From Caryophanales bacterium (lineage in GTDB: Bacteria; Bacillota; Bacilli; Bacillales; Amphibacillaceae): 64,000 bases of DNA. A program made the position numbers and the translations under genes. How positions within the stretch are numbered: the stretch's first letter is position 1; every line of letters begins with the position of its first letter. The stretch lies in contig JARIBO010000008.1 of assembly GCA_029257405.1 (NCBI GenBank), positions 37,266 through 101,265 on the forward strand, given 5' to 3'. Under the pieces are notes generated by a model. It was given only the letters and a program-made list of their open reading frames with translations, was not told the origin of the DNA and searched no databases. This document shows, piece by piece, positions 12,745 through 22,771 of the stretch.

Positions 12745-14121
12745 ATGAATGCTCAATTATTATTAGATTTACAGAAAGAAACATTTTTAAAAGGTGCAAC
12801 GCATAGTTATGAACATAGAGAACTTATGTTAACGACATTAAAAGTAATGTTAAAAGATAATGAATATGAAATTTATCAAGCACTTTATACAGACTTAAAT
12901 AAATCAGATCATGAGACACTTACTACAGAGTTAGGCATTCTTTATACTGAAATAGATTTTGCGCTCGATAATTTAAGTAAATGGATGAAAGATGAAAATG
13001 TTGCTTCTCCGATTACGCATAAAGGCACTAAAAATTACATTATTCACGAACCTTTAGGTAATGTACTCGTTATTTCACCATGGAACTACCCCTTACAGCT
13101 TGCTTTAGCACCTGCAATTGGTGCACTTGCAGCAGGAAATACAGTTGTTTTAAAACCATCTGAAGTAGCACCCGCTGTAGAAGAGCTTCTAGCAAGACTA
13201 ATTGCTGAGTATTTTGAAACAAAGTATTTTGCAGTTGTTACAGGAGATAAAGATGTAAGTGATGGATTAGTTGGCATGAGATTTGATTATATCTTCTTTA
13301 CTGGAAGCACGAATGTTGGAAAAAAAATAATGAAGCGAGCAAGTGAAAACCTAACACCTCTTACGCTTGAATTAGGCGGCAAGAGCCCTGCAATCGTAAC
13401 AGCTGATGCTAATATCAAAATTGCAGCGAAAAGGCTTGTATGGGGTAAATTTACAAACGCAGGACAAACGTGTGTTGCACCTGATTATATCTATGTGGAA
13501 GAAAAGATTAAAAATAAATTTTTAAAAGAACTTATTAAAAACATTAAACGTTTATATAAAAACAAGCCCTTAAACAATGGAAATTATGTTAAAATTATTA
13601 ATGCAGATCATTTTAATCGCTTAACTAATTTAATTAATCTAAGCGATGAAAATCAAATTATTTATGGTGGTTTAAGCGATAAAGAAACTCTGAAAATTGA
13701 ACCAACCTTGCTCCACAATATATCTTGGCAAGATGAAGTGATGAAAGATGAGATATTTGGTCCGATTCTTCCGATTTTAACTTTCACAGATATTGATGAA
13801 GCAATTACAGCTATTAATCGTCAAGAAAAGCCGCTTGCATTATATTTTTTCGGCGAAGATAAGAAAATTGAAACTAAAGTACTTAAATCAATTCGTTTTG
13901 GTGGTGGAGCAATAAATGATACTTTATATCACTTAGCAAATCCACATCTCCCATTTGGAGGTATTGGTCATAGTGGACAAGGTTCATATCACGGCAAATA
14001 TAGTTATCGCACGTTCACTCATCAAAAAAGTATGATGGAACAAACAACTAAATTTGATTTACCGTTCCGTTATCCAAACGCTAAATTTACAAAAAACTTA
14101 ACTAAATTTCTTTTAAAATAA
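12745..14121 (+). CDS. aldehyde dehydrogenase family protein
   Basis: SPWNYPLQLALAPAIGALAAGNTVVLKPSE, TLELGGKSPAIV, NAGQTCVAPDY. Confidence 0.95.
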   Translation: MNAQLLLDLQKETFLKGATHSYEHRELMLTTLKVMLKDNEYEIYQALYTDLNKSDHETLTTELGILYTEIDFALDNLSKWMKDENVASPITHKGTKNYIIHEPLGNVLVISPWNYPLQLALAPAIGALAAGNTVVLKPSEVAPAVEELLARLIAEYFETKYFAVVTGDKDVSDGLVGMRFDYIFFTGSTNVGKKIMKRASENLTPLTLELGGKSPAIVTADANIKIAAKRLVWGKFTNAGQTCVAPDYIYVEEKIKNKFLKELIKNIKRLYKNKPLNNGNYVKIINADHFNRLTNLINLSDENQIIYGGLSDKETLKIEPTLLHNISWQDEVMKDEIFGPILPILTFTDIDEAITAINRQEKPLALYFFGEDKKIETKVLKSIRFGGGAINDTLYHLANPHLPFGGIGHSGQGSYHGKYSYRTFTHQKSMMEQTTKFDLPFRYPNAKFTKNLTKFLLK

Positions 14122-14137
14122 ATGTATATAAAAAAAT

Positions 14138-14177
14138 AAACTTAAAATAAATGTAACCATCCATTTATTTTAAGTTT
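14138..14177. terminator. bidirectional terminator
   Basis: AAACTTAAAATAAATG...CATTTATTTTAAGTTT inverted repeat between convergent genes. Confidence 0.8.
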
Positions 14178-15417
14178 TTTTATAATCATTTAAAAAATCT
14201 TTTTGAAAACTAGTTTTAAATAGTTCTGATTTTACTTCTTTAGATGCTTGCTCATTTTTAATGTTTTTAAAAGTATCTTTGCCATATTTTTTTGATAATT
14301 CTGCTACCGTCGTTTCTAGCTTTTTTTGTTTAATACTTTCTTCATATGTAAATAAACTAAGTTGTTCATGGATTTCTGAAATATATAAAATGTCTTGTAC
14401 AGTCACACCGAGTAAACGAATCGGTTCTCCGCTCCAATGCTCATCAAATAAATCTGTCACGACTAACAATATTTCTTCTTTAGTATTTGTATATTGAGTG
14501 AGTCTGCGGCTACGGTTCACTGTTCTTCGGTCAGCATAACGCAAGGTAAGTTGTATTGTTCTTCCCATAACTTCTCGTCTTATGAGACGTGCTTCAACTA
14601 AACTAACTAATTTTAAAAACCACTGATAAATTACCGTCTCATCATCTGTATCTTCTTTTAAAGTTCGCGAGTTACCGATACTTTGAAATTCACTTGCTGC
14701 GTCTGGATCAACTTTACTTTTATCAATGCCATTTGCCCTATTTTTTAATCGCTCTCCGTTAATACCTAATAATTGACGTAAATTATAAACATCCGCATTT
14801 GCTAAATCACCAATCGTTAAAACATCTATACTATGAAGTTTTTCTGCTGTTTTTTTGCCAATTCCATACATTTCTCCAACATCTAACGGCCAGAGTAATT
14901 CTTCTATTTCTCTAATTCGAAGGACTGTTATTCCGAGTGGTTTTTTCATATCTGAAGCAGTTTTAGCTAGAAATTTATTCGGACCGATTCCAATACTACA
15001 TGGTAAATCAAGTTTCTTTAAAATATCATTTTGAATCCTTTCTGCGAGTTGAATAGGATCTCCTTCATAATCCGTGACATCCATAAATCCCTCGTCAATC
15101 GAAATAGGCTCTACTTGGTCTGTGATGTCATGAAGTAAAGAAAATATTTTATTTGATGCATGCCGGTACCTTTCCATGTTAGGAGGTAACACGATTAATT
15201 CCGGGCATAATTTTTTAGCTTGCCATAAAGGCATGGTTGTTTTAACGCCTTTTTTACGGGCTTCATAACTACTCGTTACAATAATTCCTTTTCGTTCTTG
15301 TGGATTACCTGCAACTGCAACAGGTTTACCTTTTAATTTTGGATTGTATGTGACTTCTACAGATGCATAGAAACTATTCATATCTAAATGAAAAATAATA
15401 CGTGCTTTGTTTGTCAT
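14170..15417 (-). CDS. dinB: DNA polymerase IV (Y-family)
   Basis: FHLDMNSFYASVE, SIDEGFMDVTDY, GIGPNKFLAKTASDMKKP; start set at MTNKARII. Confidence 0.95.
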   Translation of the reverse strand: MTNKARIIFHLDMNSFYASVEVTYNPKLKGKPVAVAGNPQERKGIIVTSSYEARKKGVKTTMPLWQAKKLCPELIVLPPNMERYRHASNKIFSLLHDITDQVEPISIDEGFMDVTDYEGDPIQLAERIQNDILKKLDLPCSIGIGPNKFLAKTASDMKKPLGITVLRIREIEELLWPLDVGEMYGIGKKTAEKLHSIDVLTIGDLANADVYNLRQLLGINGERLKNRANGIDKSKVDPDAASEFQSIGNSRTLKEDTDDETVIYQWFLKLVSLVEARLIRREVMGRTIQLTLRYADRRTVNRSRRLTQYTNTKEEILLVVTDLFDEHWSGEPIRLLGVTVQDILYISEIHEQLSLFTYEESIKQKKLETTVAELSKKYGKDTFKNIKNEQASKEVKSELFKTSFQKDFLNDYKKT

Positions 15418-15480
15418 TAAATACATCCTTTAAATATGAAATAAGAAATGCCCTATAAATGTATAGAGCATTTCTTATTT

Positions 15481-16617
15481 TTAAATTTTTATTGCATTAG
15501 AAATGATTGCTAAAACAAATTGAGTTAGCTTTTCTAAATCATCTTGATGGATACGTTCAGCTGTTGTATGGATGTGCTCATAACCAACTGATAAGTTAAC
15601 TGTTGGAATACCATAACCATTAAAGATATTTGCATCACTTCCGCCACCACTATTAAGTAGTTCACTCGAAAGCCCCAGTTGTTTAGCTACTAACTGAGCA
15701 TTACGAACAACTAGCGCATCTTTTTGATGTGAGAAACCTGGGTACATTATGTCAACATTTACAATTGCATTTCCACCAAGTGACTGAGCAGTCTCTTCAA
15801 ATTGTGTTTTGATGTGTGTTATTAAATCATTTAATTTTTCTTCTTTTAATGATCTTGCTTCAGCAAATATTTCTACATGATCACACACGATATTTGTTTG
15901 TGTTCCACCTTGAAAGGAACCTATATTTGCTGTTGTTTCTTCATCAATGCGTCCTAATTTCATTTTAGCTATCGATTTTGCTGCAAGCGTAATTGCAGAA
16001 ACACCTTTTTCTGGTGCGACACCAGCATGAGCAGACTTACCTTCGATAATAACATGAAATTTAGCTTGATATGGAGCAGAAACAACAATATTACCTATCT
16101 CACCATCACTATCTAAAGCATAACCAAAATCAGATTTAAGTAAATCCTGATTAATTTCTTTAGCACCAATTAATCCAGATTCTTCACCCGCTGTAATAAC
16201 AAACTGAAGCGGACCATGTGAAATATTGTTTTCTTTTAATAGCTTAATTGCTTCTAACATAACTGCAAGACCTGCTTTATCATCTGCACCAAGGATTGTT
16301 GTTCCATCAGAGACTATATACCCATCTTTTATAGAGGGCTTAATATTTTGACCTGGAACCACTGTATCCATATGTGATGTAAATAGTAACGTAGCAACAT
16401 TTGTGAAATCAGGTGATGATGCAGGTAAATTACATATTAAATTACCTGCCCCATGACCAGTTCTTTTAGCACTATCATCTTCGATAACTTCTAAACCGAG
16501 TTCATTAAATTTATTAGTTAATATTTTAGCTATATTTGTTTCAAATTTCGTCTCAGAGTCTATTTTAATTAATTCAATAAATTCATTAATTAATCTCTCT
16601 TGATTTACTAACACCAT
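15481..16617 (-). CDS. M20/M42-type tripeptidase-like peptidase (PepT/YqjE-like)
   Basis: TSHMDTVVPG, GADDKAGLAVMLEA, AGEESGLIGAKE. Confidence 0.9.
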   Translation of the reverse strand: MVLVNQERLINEFIELIKIDSETKFETNIAKILTNKFNELGLEVIEDDSAKRTGHGAGNLICNLPASSPDFTNVATLLFTSHMDTVVPGQNIKPSIKDGYIVSDGTTILGADDKAGLAVMLEAIKLLKENNISHGPLQFVITAGEESGLIGAKEINQDLLKSDFGYALDSDGEIGNIVVSAPYQAKFHVIIEGKSAHAGVAPEKGVSAITLAAKSIAKMKLGRIDEETTANIGSFQGGTQTNIVCDHVEIFAEARSLKEEKLNDLITHIKTQFEETAQSLGGNAIVNVDIMYPGFSHQKDALVVRNAQLVAKQLGLSSELLNSGGGSDANIFNGYGIPTVNLSVGYEHIHTTAERIHQDDLEKLTQFVLAIISNAIKI

Positions 16618-16635
16618 AATTAAAAATACCTCCGA

Positions 16636-18189
16636 TTATAAAGGAATATTCCCATGTTTCTTATAAGGTCTTTCTTCTTTTTTATGACGCAACATCTCAA
16701 GTGATTGCATTAACTTTAATCTTGTTTCTCGCGGATCAATGACATCATCAATCATTCCAAGACCTGCTGCAACATATGGATTTGCGAACTTTTCTTTATA
16801 CTCATCAATTTTTTCTTGACGTTTAGCATCTGGATTGTCACTTTCTGCAATTTCACGAGCAAAGATTATATTAGCAGCGCCTTCTGGACCCATAACTGCA
16901 ACTTCAGCATTAGGCCATGCAAATACTAAGTCTGCACCAATTGATTTACTATTTAATGCAACATAAGCACCACCAAATGCTTTACGAAGAATCACTGTGA
17001 TTTTAGGAACTGTGGCTTCAGAATACGCATAAAGAATTTTTGCTCCATGACGAATAATTCCGCCGTGTTCTTGTTGAATACCAGGGAAGAAACCTGTAAC
17101 ATCTTCAAACGTAATTACTGGAACATTAAATGAATCACAGAAACGAATAAAGCGAGCTGCTTTATCACTTGAATCGATGTCGATTCCACCAGCCATATAA
17201 CGCGGCTGATTACATACAAGACCAACAGAATGTCCATCAATACGAGCAAATCCAACAACAATATTTTTTGCAAATCCTTTATGAATTTCAAAGAAGCTAT
17301 CTTTATCTACTATTTCATTAATAACTTTCTTAACATCGTATGGCTTTGTACCATCATATGGGACAATTTCAGTTAACTCACTGCGGTAATTGTCTTCTTC
17401 GTCTTTTTCATATGGAATTGAAGGTGGTAATTCAGTATTATTACCAGGTAAGTAGCCTAAAATATCTCTTACCATTTCTAGTGCTTCTGCTTCATCTTTT
17501 GCATTTAAATGAGCATTACCACTCTTAGTATTATGTAATTTAGAACCTCCAAGGTTTTCAGCACTAATAACTTCTCCTGTAACTGTTTCAATAACTTTTG
17601 GTCCGGTAATAAACATTTTTGATGTTTCTTCAACCATAATTATAACATCTGTAATAGCAGGAGAATAAACGGCTCCACCAGCACTTGGTCCCATAATTAC
17701 TGATATTTGTGGAATAACACCTGAATAGATCGAGTTACGGTAAAAGATTTGACCATAACCATCAAGAGAAGTTACGCCTTCTTGAATACGCGCTCCACCA
17801 GAATCATTAAGTCCAATGAAAGGAGCACCACTTTTAGCAGCAAGATCCATAACATTCGCTACTTTTTTAGCGTGCATTTCACCAAGCGCTCCGCCAAACA
17901 CTGTAAAGTCTTGTGAAAATAAATAAACAGGACGTCCATCTATTTTACCATAACCCGTTACAACACCTTCACCATGTGTCTCAGCTTTATCCATACCAAA
18001 ATCTGTGGTTCTGTTTTTCATAAAAGGATTCAATTCAACAAAGCTATCTTCATCTAATAATTGATCAATTCTTTCTCTAGCTGTTTGCTTTCCTCGTTCG
18101 TGTTGTTTATCGATACGATCTTGTCCACCACCAAGCTCAATTTCTCTTTTACGATCGTATAAATCATCAATTTTTGAAAAAATATCCAT
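16636..18189 (-). CDS. acyl-CoA carboxylase carboxyltransferase subunit (methylmalonyl-CoA/propionyl-CoA type, YqjD-like)
   Basis: GGGQDRIDKQHERGKQTARERI, SGGARIQEGV, GAYVALNSKSIGAD. Confidence 0.93.
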   Translation of the reverse strand: MDIFSKIDDLYDRKREIELGGGQDRIDKQHERGKQTARERIDQLLDEDSFVELNPFMKNRTTDFGMDKAETHGEGVVTGYGKIDGRPVYLFSQDFTVFGGALGEMHAKKVANVMDLAAKSGAPFIGLNDSGGARIQEGVTSLDGYGQIFYRNSIYSGVIPQISVIMGPSAGGAVYSPAITDVIIMVEETSKMFITGPKVIETVTGEVISAENLGGSKLHNTKSGNAHLNAKDEAEALEMVRDILGYLPGNNTELPPSIPYEKDEEDNYRSELTEIVPYDGTKPYDVKKVINEIVDKDSFFEIHKGFAKNIVVGFARIDGHSVGLVCNQPRYMAGGIDIDSSDKAARFIRFCDSFNVPVITFEDVTGFFPGIQQEHGGIIRHGAKILYAYSEATVPKITVILRKAFGGAYVALNSKSIGADLVFAWPNAEVAVMGPEGAANIIFAREIAESDNPDAKRQEKIDEYKEKFANPYVAAGLGMIDDVIDPRETRLKLMQSLEMLRHKKEERPYKKHGNIPL

Positions 18190-18635
18190 TAAATGTCACT
18201 TCCTTTTTTATATTCACATAACTCATAAAGTACACCATTTGTTGATTTTGGATGTAGGAAAGCAATTTTTGCATCTCCTGCACCATCTTTTGCTTGTTCG
18301 TTAATTAATTTGATTCCATTTTCACGCATATCTGCTAATCTTTTTTCGATATTATCAACTTCTAAAGCGATATGATGTATGCCTTCACCTCGTTTATTAA
18401 TAAAACTTTGAATGGGTGAACTCTCATCTAATGGTTCTAACAACTCTAAGTGTGTTTCTCCTACTTTTAAAAATGCAACTTTTACTTTTTCTGAATCTAC
18501 TTCTTCAATTGCCTCTAACTCCATTTGTAAGACATCCCGGTAAAACGGTAATGCTTCTTCTAGATTTTTTACTGCAATACCTATATGGGCAATTTGTTTT
18601 ACATTGTCTTTTTTATGTAATGTTTGGTCACTCAT
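18189..18635 (-). CDS. mce: methylmalonyl-CoA epimerase / VOC family protein
   Basis: IAHIGIAVKNLEEALPFYRDVL, GEGIHHIALEVDNI; overlaps carboxylase. Confidence 0.9.
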   Translation of the reverse strand: MSDQTLHKKDNVKQIAHIGIAVKNLEEALPFYRDVLQMELEAIEEVDSEKVKVAFLKVGETHLELLEPLDESSPIQSFINKRGEGIHHIALEVDNIEKRLADMRENGIKLINEQAKDGAGDAKIAFLHPKSTNGVLYELCEYKKGSDI

Positions 18636-18732
18636 TATATCCCTCCATTAAAAATAATGTAAAAATACTTGTTCAATTAATCATTTAGCGATAAACTAGA
18701 TGATAGAACTATGTTTGAAGGAGGTTTATTTC

Positions 18733-18873
18733 GTGGCTAAGAATAAAAATAAGAATGTTAAACGTAAATCAAAACGAGCACGACGCAATAAAATAATCAT
18801 CTATATTATGGTCATAGCAATGGTAGTGTCCACTTTAACTGCAGGACTTGGAAGTGTGTTATCGCTTTTTTAA
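18733..18873 (+). CDS. small membrane protein, Prli42/DUF4044-like (GTG start)
   Basis: 46 aa VAKNKNKNVKRKSKRARRNKIIIYIMVIAMVVSTLTAGLGSVLSLF after a GAAGGAGG RBS; basic N-terminus plus one TM; absent from supplied ORF track. Confidence 0.75.
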   Translation: MAKNKNKNVKRKSKRARRNKIIIYIMVIAMVVSTLTAGLGSVLSLF

Positions 18874-18894
18874 TATGTAATAAAGGCAAATAAA

Positions 18895-19887
18895 TTATTT
18901 TTTATTTGTCTTTATTTTTTTCTTTATATTCAGTTTTCTTACATTAGGTTTTTTAAATCTTTGTTTTAATTTTAAATAAGATTCAAGTTCGTTGATTAAT
19001 TGGAATAAACTTGCTCTTGTTTCGAACTCTTCTTGAGTCTGTGGTAATTCTTTACCTTTAAATATTTCTCTAAGCTCATTTAGTTCTGTTAAAAATAAAA
19101 ACGCTGTATTATCTGGATGAATAGAGTCTGCTAATTTCAAAAAGAAATCTGCAACGAGTGTTGATACATCATCTTTTTTCGGTAATCTTGTAGCTAACGG
19201 TAACATGTTTTCTAAAATAGTAAATTGGTTTTGTCGCATTGTAAAATAAGTGTAATTTGAATGCTTATCTCTAAATAAATGGTTTTCTTTATCAAGCTCT
19301 ACAAGCTGCATTGCATCGTCTAATATTTTTTCTGCCTCTGCAAATTCTTTTCCATCCCAGTCTAAATTACCTTCTCGTATATACCTTGCAATTTCAGTTA
19401 ATATTATTTGGTAATTTTTTTCTAATTTAATTTGCTTTTCTTTTATTTTTCGATCAAGACTTGGCATATAAAGGTTCATTAGTAACCCAGTACCTATTCC
19501 GATGAGGATAAGGAAGATTTGTTCCTTTATAAAAGAAAATTGAATTGATCCAAGCGCATATAAATTAAGTGTAATAACTGTACTTGTCATAATACCTTTT
19601 TCAATTTTGAAAAAAACTGTTGTTGGGATAAATAAAGTTAATAATAGTGCTAGTGAAAGCGGTGTATAGCCCAATAGACCAAAAAATACAATCGAAAAAC
19701 CTATTGCAATAAAACATGCTACAAATCTATGCCATGCACTTTCTACTGATTTTTTTCGAGATGGTTGAATGCATAAAATAGTTAAAATTCCTGCTGACAT
19801 TATATTAGTAACACCAATTAATTGCGCAATTGTTACAGCAAGTGGTGTCCCAATTGCTGTCTTTATTGTGCGATATCCTATTTTCAC
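18895..19887 (-). CDS. aromatic acid exporter family / FUSC-like membrane protein (YqjA-like)
   Basis: MKIGYRTIKTAIGTPLAVTIAQLIG N-terminal TM domain, cytoplasmic C-terminal domain. Confidence 0.85.
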   Translation of the reverse strand: MKIGYRTIKTAIGTPLAVTIAQLIGVTNIMSAGILTILCIQPSRKKSVESAWHRFVACFIAIGFSIVFFGLLGYTPLSLALLLTLFIPTTVFFKIEKGIMTSTVITLNLYALGSIQFSFIKEQIFLILIGIGTGLLMNLYMPSLDRKIKEKQIKLEKNYQIILTEIARYIREGNLDWDGKEFAEAEKILDDAMQLVELDKENHLFRDKHSNYTYFTMRQNQFTILENMLPLATRLPKKDDVSTLVADFFLKLADSIHPDNTAFLFLTELNELREIFKGKELPQTQEEFETRASLFQLINELESYLKLKQRFKKPNVRKLNIKKKIKTNKK

Positions 19888-19965
19888 AATCTAAGCTCCC
19901 TTTTATGTGACTATTAAAAAAATAAGACTGGGCCTTTTTAAACTGACACAGCCTTATTCGTTAGT

Positions 19966-20397
19966 TTATAATGCTTCGCAATGCTCATCAAATAGTTTTT
20001 GCAACTTACCAATGACATCTACCGGAGAAAAACCTTCAATATCATGGCGTTCAATCATTGAAACAATTTGACCATCTTTTAAAAATGCAAAGGATGGAGA
20101 CGATGGTGGATAATCACCAAAGTAAGTTCTTGCTTGTTCTGTTGCTTCTTTATCTTGACCTGCGAACACAGTTACTAATTGGTCCGGGCGTTTATCGTAA
20201 TGAATAGCGTTTGTCGCTGCTGGTCTAGCAATTCCACCAGCACATCCACATACAGAATTAAGCATAACAAGTGTTGTCCCTTTTTGAGATAGCGATTGGT
20301 CAACCTCTTCTTTAGTTCTTAATTCTTTATATCCTGCTTCTGTCATATCTTCTCGTGCGACATTTGTAACGTCATTCATGAATACATCAAAATCCAT
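19966..20397 (-). CDS. BrxA/BrxB family bacilliredoxin
   Basis: [18 protein letters not shown] motif. Confidence 0.93.
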   Translation of the reverse strand: MDFDVFMNDVTNVAREDMTEAGYKELRTKEEVDQSLSQKGTTLVMLNSVCGCAGGIARPAATNAIHYDKRPDQLVTVFAGQDKEATEQARTYFGDYPPSSPSFAFLKDGQIVSMIERHDIEGFSPVDVIGKLQKLFDEHCEAL

Positions 20398-20491
20398 ATA
20401 TCAACATTCCTTTCAGAAATGAATTTTACTTACATCTTAAGTTTATCAATATTAGTGCGGATATTCAATCTAATTAAACTTTCTTTTACAA

Positions 20492-21760
20492 TTAAAATAA
20501 ATTTGTTGTTTGTTCATTTATACTTTCTAGTCTTTCTTTTATATAAGCTAAGAATCTACCACATACAAGACCATCTAAAATTCGGTGATCTAAAGATAAT
20601 GAAAGATTTACAATATCTCGCGCTGCAAACATTTCATTAATGATAACTGGTCGTTTAACGATTGATTCAATTTGTAAAATTGCTGCTTGAGGATGATTGA
20701 TAATTCCCATTGAGCTAATTGATCCAAAAGTCCCAGTATTATTTATTGTGAACGTACCACCCGAAACATCATCTTGAGTAAGTCTGTTTCGTCTCGCTTT
20801 TTCTGCTAATTCATTAATCTTTACGGCTATACCTTTAATACTCATTTCATCAGCACTTCGAATGACTGGAACAAAAAGTTGATCATCGTTTGCTACTGCT
20901 ATCGATAAATTAACATTTTGTTTTTGGATAATTTTATCTCCAGCCCACATGCTATTGAGTTCAGGGAATTTTTTTAAGGCATTTGCAATAACTTTTACAA
21001 AAAATGCAAAGTAAGTTAGATTGACGCCTTCACTTTCTTTGAATTCTTCTTTTACACGGTTACGATAGTTAACAAGATCAGTAACATCTACTTCCACTGT
21101 CATCCATGCGTGAGGGATTTCTTGTTTGGATTGTACCATTTTATTTGCTATTGTTTTACGTAACTGAGTTACTGGGATTTCAACATCTGTTTCATTTAAA
21201 GTAATATTTGAATAACTTTCTTCTTTTGTTTCTTTCACTGGTACTTTTTCTTGATTGACTTCTTTAGATATGGTTTTAACTTCATCTAGTTTTTGTTGAT
21301 TAGATTCAACCAAAGCTAAAATATCTTTCCGTGTTATTCTACCACCTAATCCTGTCCCTGTAACTTCTTGGAGGTTTATTTTATGTTCTTCAGATAACCT
21401 TAAGACTGCTGGGGAATACCTACCTGCCATTCGGACCTCGTTATCTACATTTTGATTATTTTTGATTTCTTCATTTTCAACTACATTGTTTTCAGAATCT
21501 TCATTATCATTTTCAGTTTCTTCTGTTTCTATATATGCAAGTAAACTACCAACTTTGACAGTCTCACCTTCACTGACAATAATTTCTTTAATTGTGCCTG
21601 AATAAGAGGAAGGAATTTCTGCATTGACTTTATCAGTCATTACATCAGCTAAAGGATCATATTCGTTAATATAATCCCCTTCTTTAACTAACCAATGATT
21701 AATAGTACCTTCTGTGACACTTTCCCCTAGTTGAGGCATAAGAATTTCTTTTTGTGCCAT
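20492..21760 (-). CDS. bkdB: branched-chain 2-oxoacid dehydrogenase E2 (dihydrolipoamide acyltransferase)
   Basis: Lipoyl domain (DVMTDKVNAEIPSSYSG), peripheral-subunit-binding domain, SLDHRILDG. Confidence 0.94.
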   Translation of the reverse strand: MAQKEILMPQLGESVTEGTINHWLVKEGDYINEYDPLADVMTDKVNAEIPSSYSGTIKEIIVSEGETVKVGSLLAYIETEETENDNEDSENNVVENEEIKNNQNVDNEVRMAGRYSPAVLRLSEEHKINLQEVTGTGLGGRITRKDILALVESNQQKLDEVKTISKEVNQEKVPVKETKEESYSNITLNETDVEIPVTQLRKTIANKMVQSKQEIPHAWMTVEVDVTDLVNYRNRVKEEFKESEGVNLTYFAFFVKVIANALKKFPELNSMWAGDKIIQKQNVNLSIAVANDDQLFVPVIRSADEMSIKGIAVKINELAEKARRNRLTQDDVSGGTFTINNTGTFGSISSMGIINHPQAAILQIESIVKRPVIINEMFAARDIVNLSLSLDHRILDGLVCGRFLAYIKERLESINEQTTNLF

Positions 21761-21775
21761 ATAAATCTCCCCTTT

Positions 21776-22759
21776 TTAAAATTCAGCTAATTTCCGAATT
21801 GCGTCTTCTATTTTTTCTTCAGTCACCATAAACTCTTTTTCTAATGGAGGCGCATACGGCATTGCTGGAACGTCTAATCCTGCAAGCCTTCTCACTGGAG
21901 CGTCTAATTCAAACAAACAATTTTCAGCAATAATAGCTGACACTTCACTAATTATACTACCTTCTAAATTATCTTCAGTAATTAATAATACTTTACCAGT
22001 TTCTTTAACTGCTTCAATAATTGTTTTTTTATCTAATGGATAAACAGTGATTAAATCAAGTAAATGAACTGATATACCTTCTGCTTCTAATTTCTTGATA
22101 ACTTGTAACGTTTGGTAAACACATAAACCATAAGTAATCACAGTAAGATCAGTGCCTGTATGTTTCACTTTCGCTTCACCGATTGGAATAACATAATCTT
22201 CATCAGGGACTTCTTCAGATATTAATCTGTACGCTCTTTTATGTTCAAAAAATAATACAGGATCATTATCTCTAATTGCTGCTTTTAAAAGTCCTTTTGC
22301 ATCATAGGGACTTGATGGTATAACAATTTTAAGTCCAGGTTGATTACTAAAAATAGCCTCCATTGATTGGGAATGGTATAACGCACCGTTAACCCCACCA
22401 CCAAAAGGTGCTCTAATAGTAATTGGACAGTTCCAGTCATTATTTGAGCGATATCTAATTTTAGCCGCTTCTGAAATGATTTGATTAACTGCAGGTAATA
22501 TAAAATCTGCGAATTGTATTTCCGCAATAGGTCTTAACCCATACATTGCAGCCCCAATAGCTACACCTACAATTCCTGATTCAGCTAGCGGCGCGTCAAT
22601 CACTCGTCTTTCTCCGTGCTTATCAAATAAAAAGTCAGTTGCCCTAAAAACGCCACCTTTAGCACCTACATCTTCTCCAAATACAAACACGTTTTCATCT
22701 CTATTTAATTCATCGTCCATTGCAGAAGTAATCGCTTGAAGATAATTCATCTCTGCCAT
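21776..22759 (-). CDS. bkdAB: branched-chain 2-oxoacid dehydrogenase E1 beta
   Basis: GEDVGAKGGVFRAT, QFADFILPAVNQI. Confidence 0.94.
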   Translation of the reverse strand: MAEMNYLQAITSAMDDELNRDENVFVFGEDVGAKGGVFRATDFLFDKHGERRVIDAPLAESGIVGVAIGAAMYGLRPIAEIQFADFILPAVNQIISEAAKIRYRSNNDWNCPITIRAPFGGGVNGALYHSQSMEAIFSNQPGLKIVIPSSPYDAKGLLKAAIRDNDPVLFFEHKRAYRLISEEVPDEDYVIPIGEAKVKHTGTDLTVITYGLCVYQTLQVIKKLEAEGISVHLLDLITVYPLDKKTIIEAVKETGKVLLITEDNLEGSIISEVSAIIAENCLFELDAPVRRLAGLDVPAMPYAPPLEKEFMVTEEKIEDAIRKLAEF

Positions 22760-22771
22760 TAAGATCCCTCC

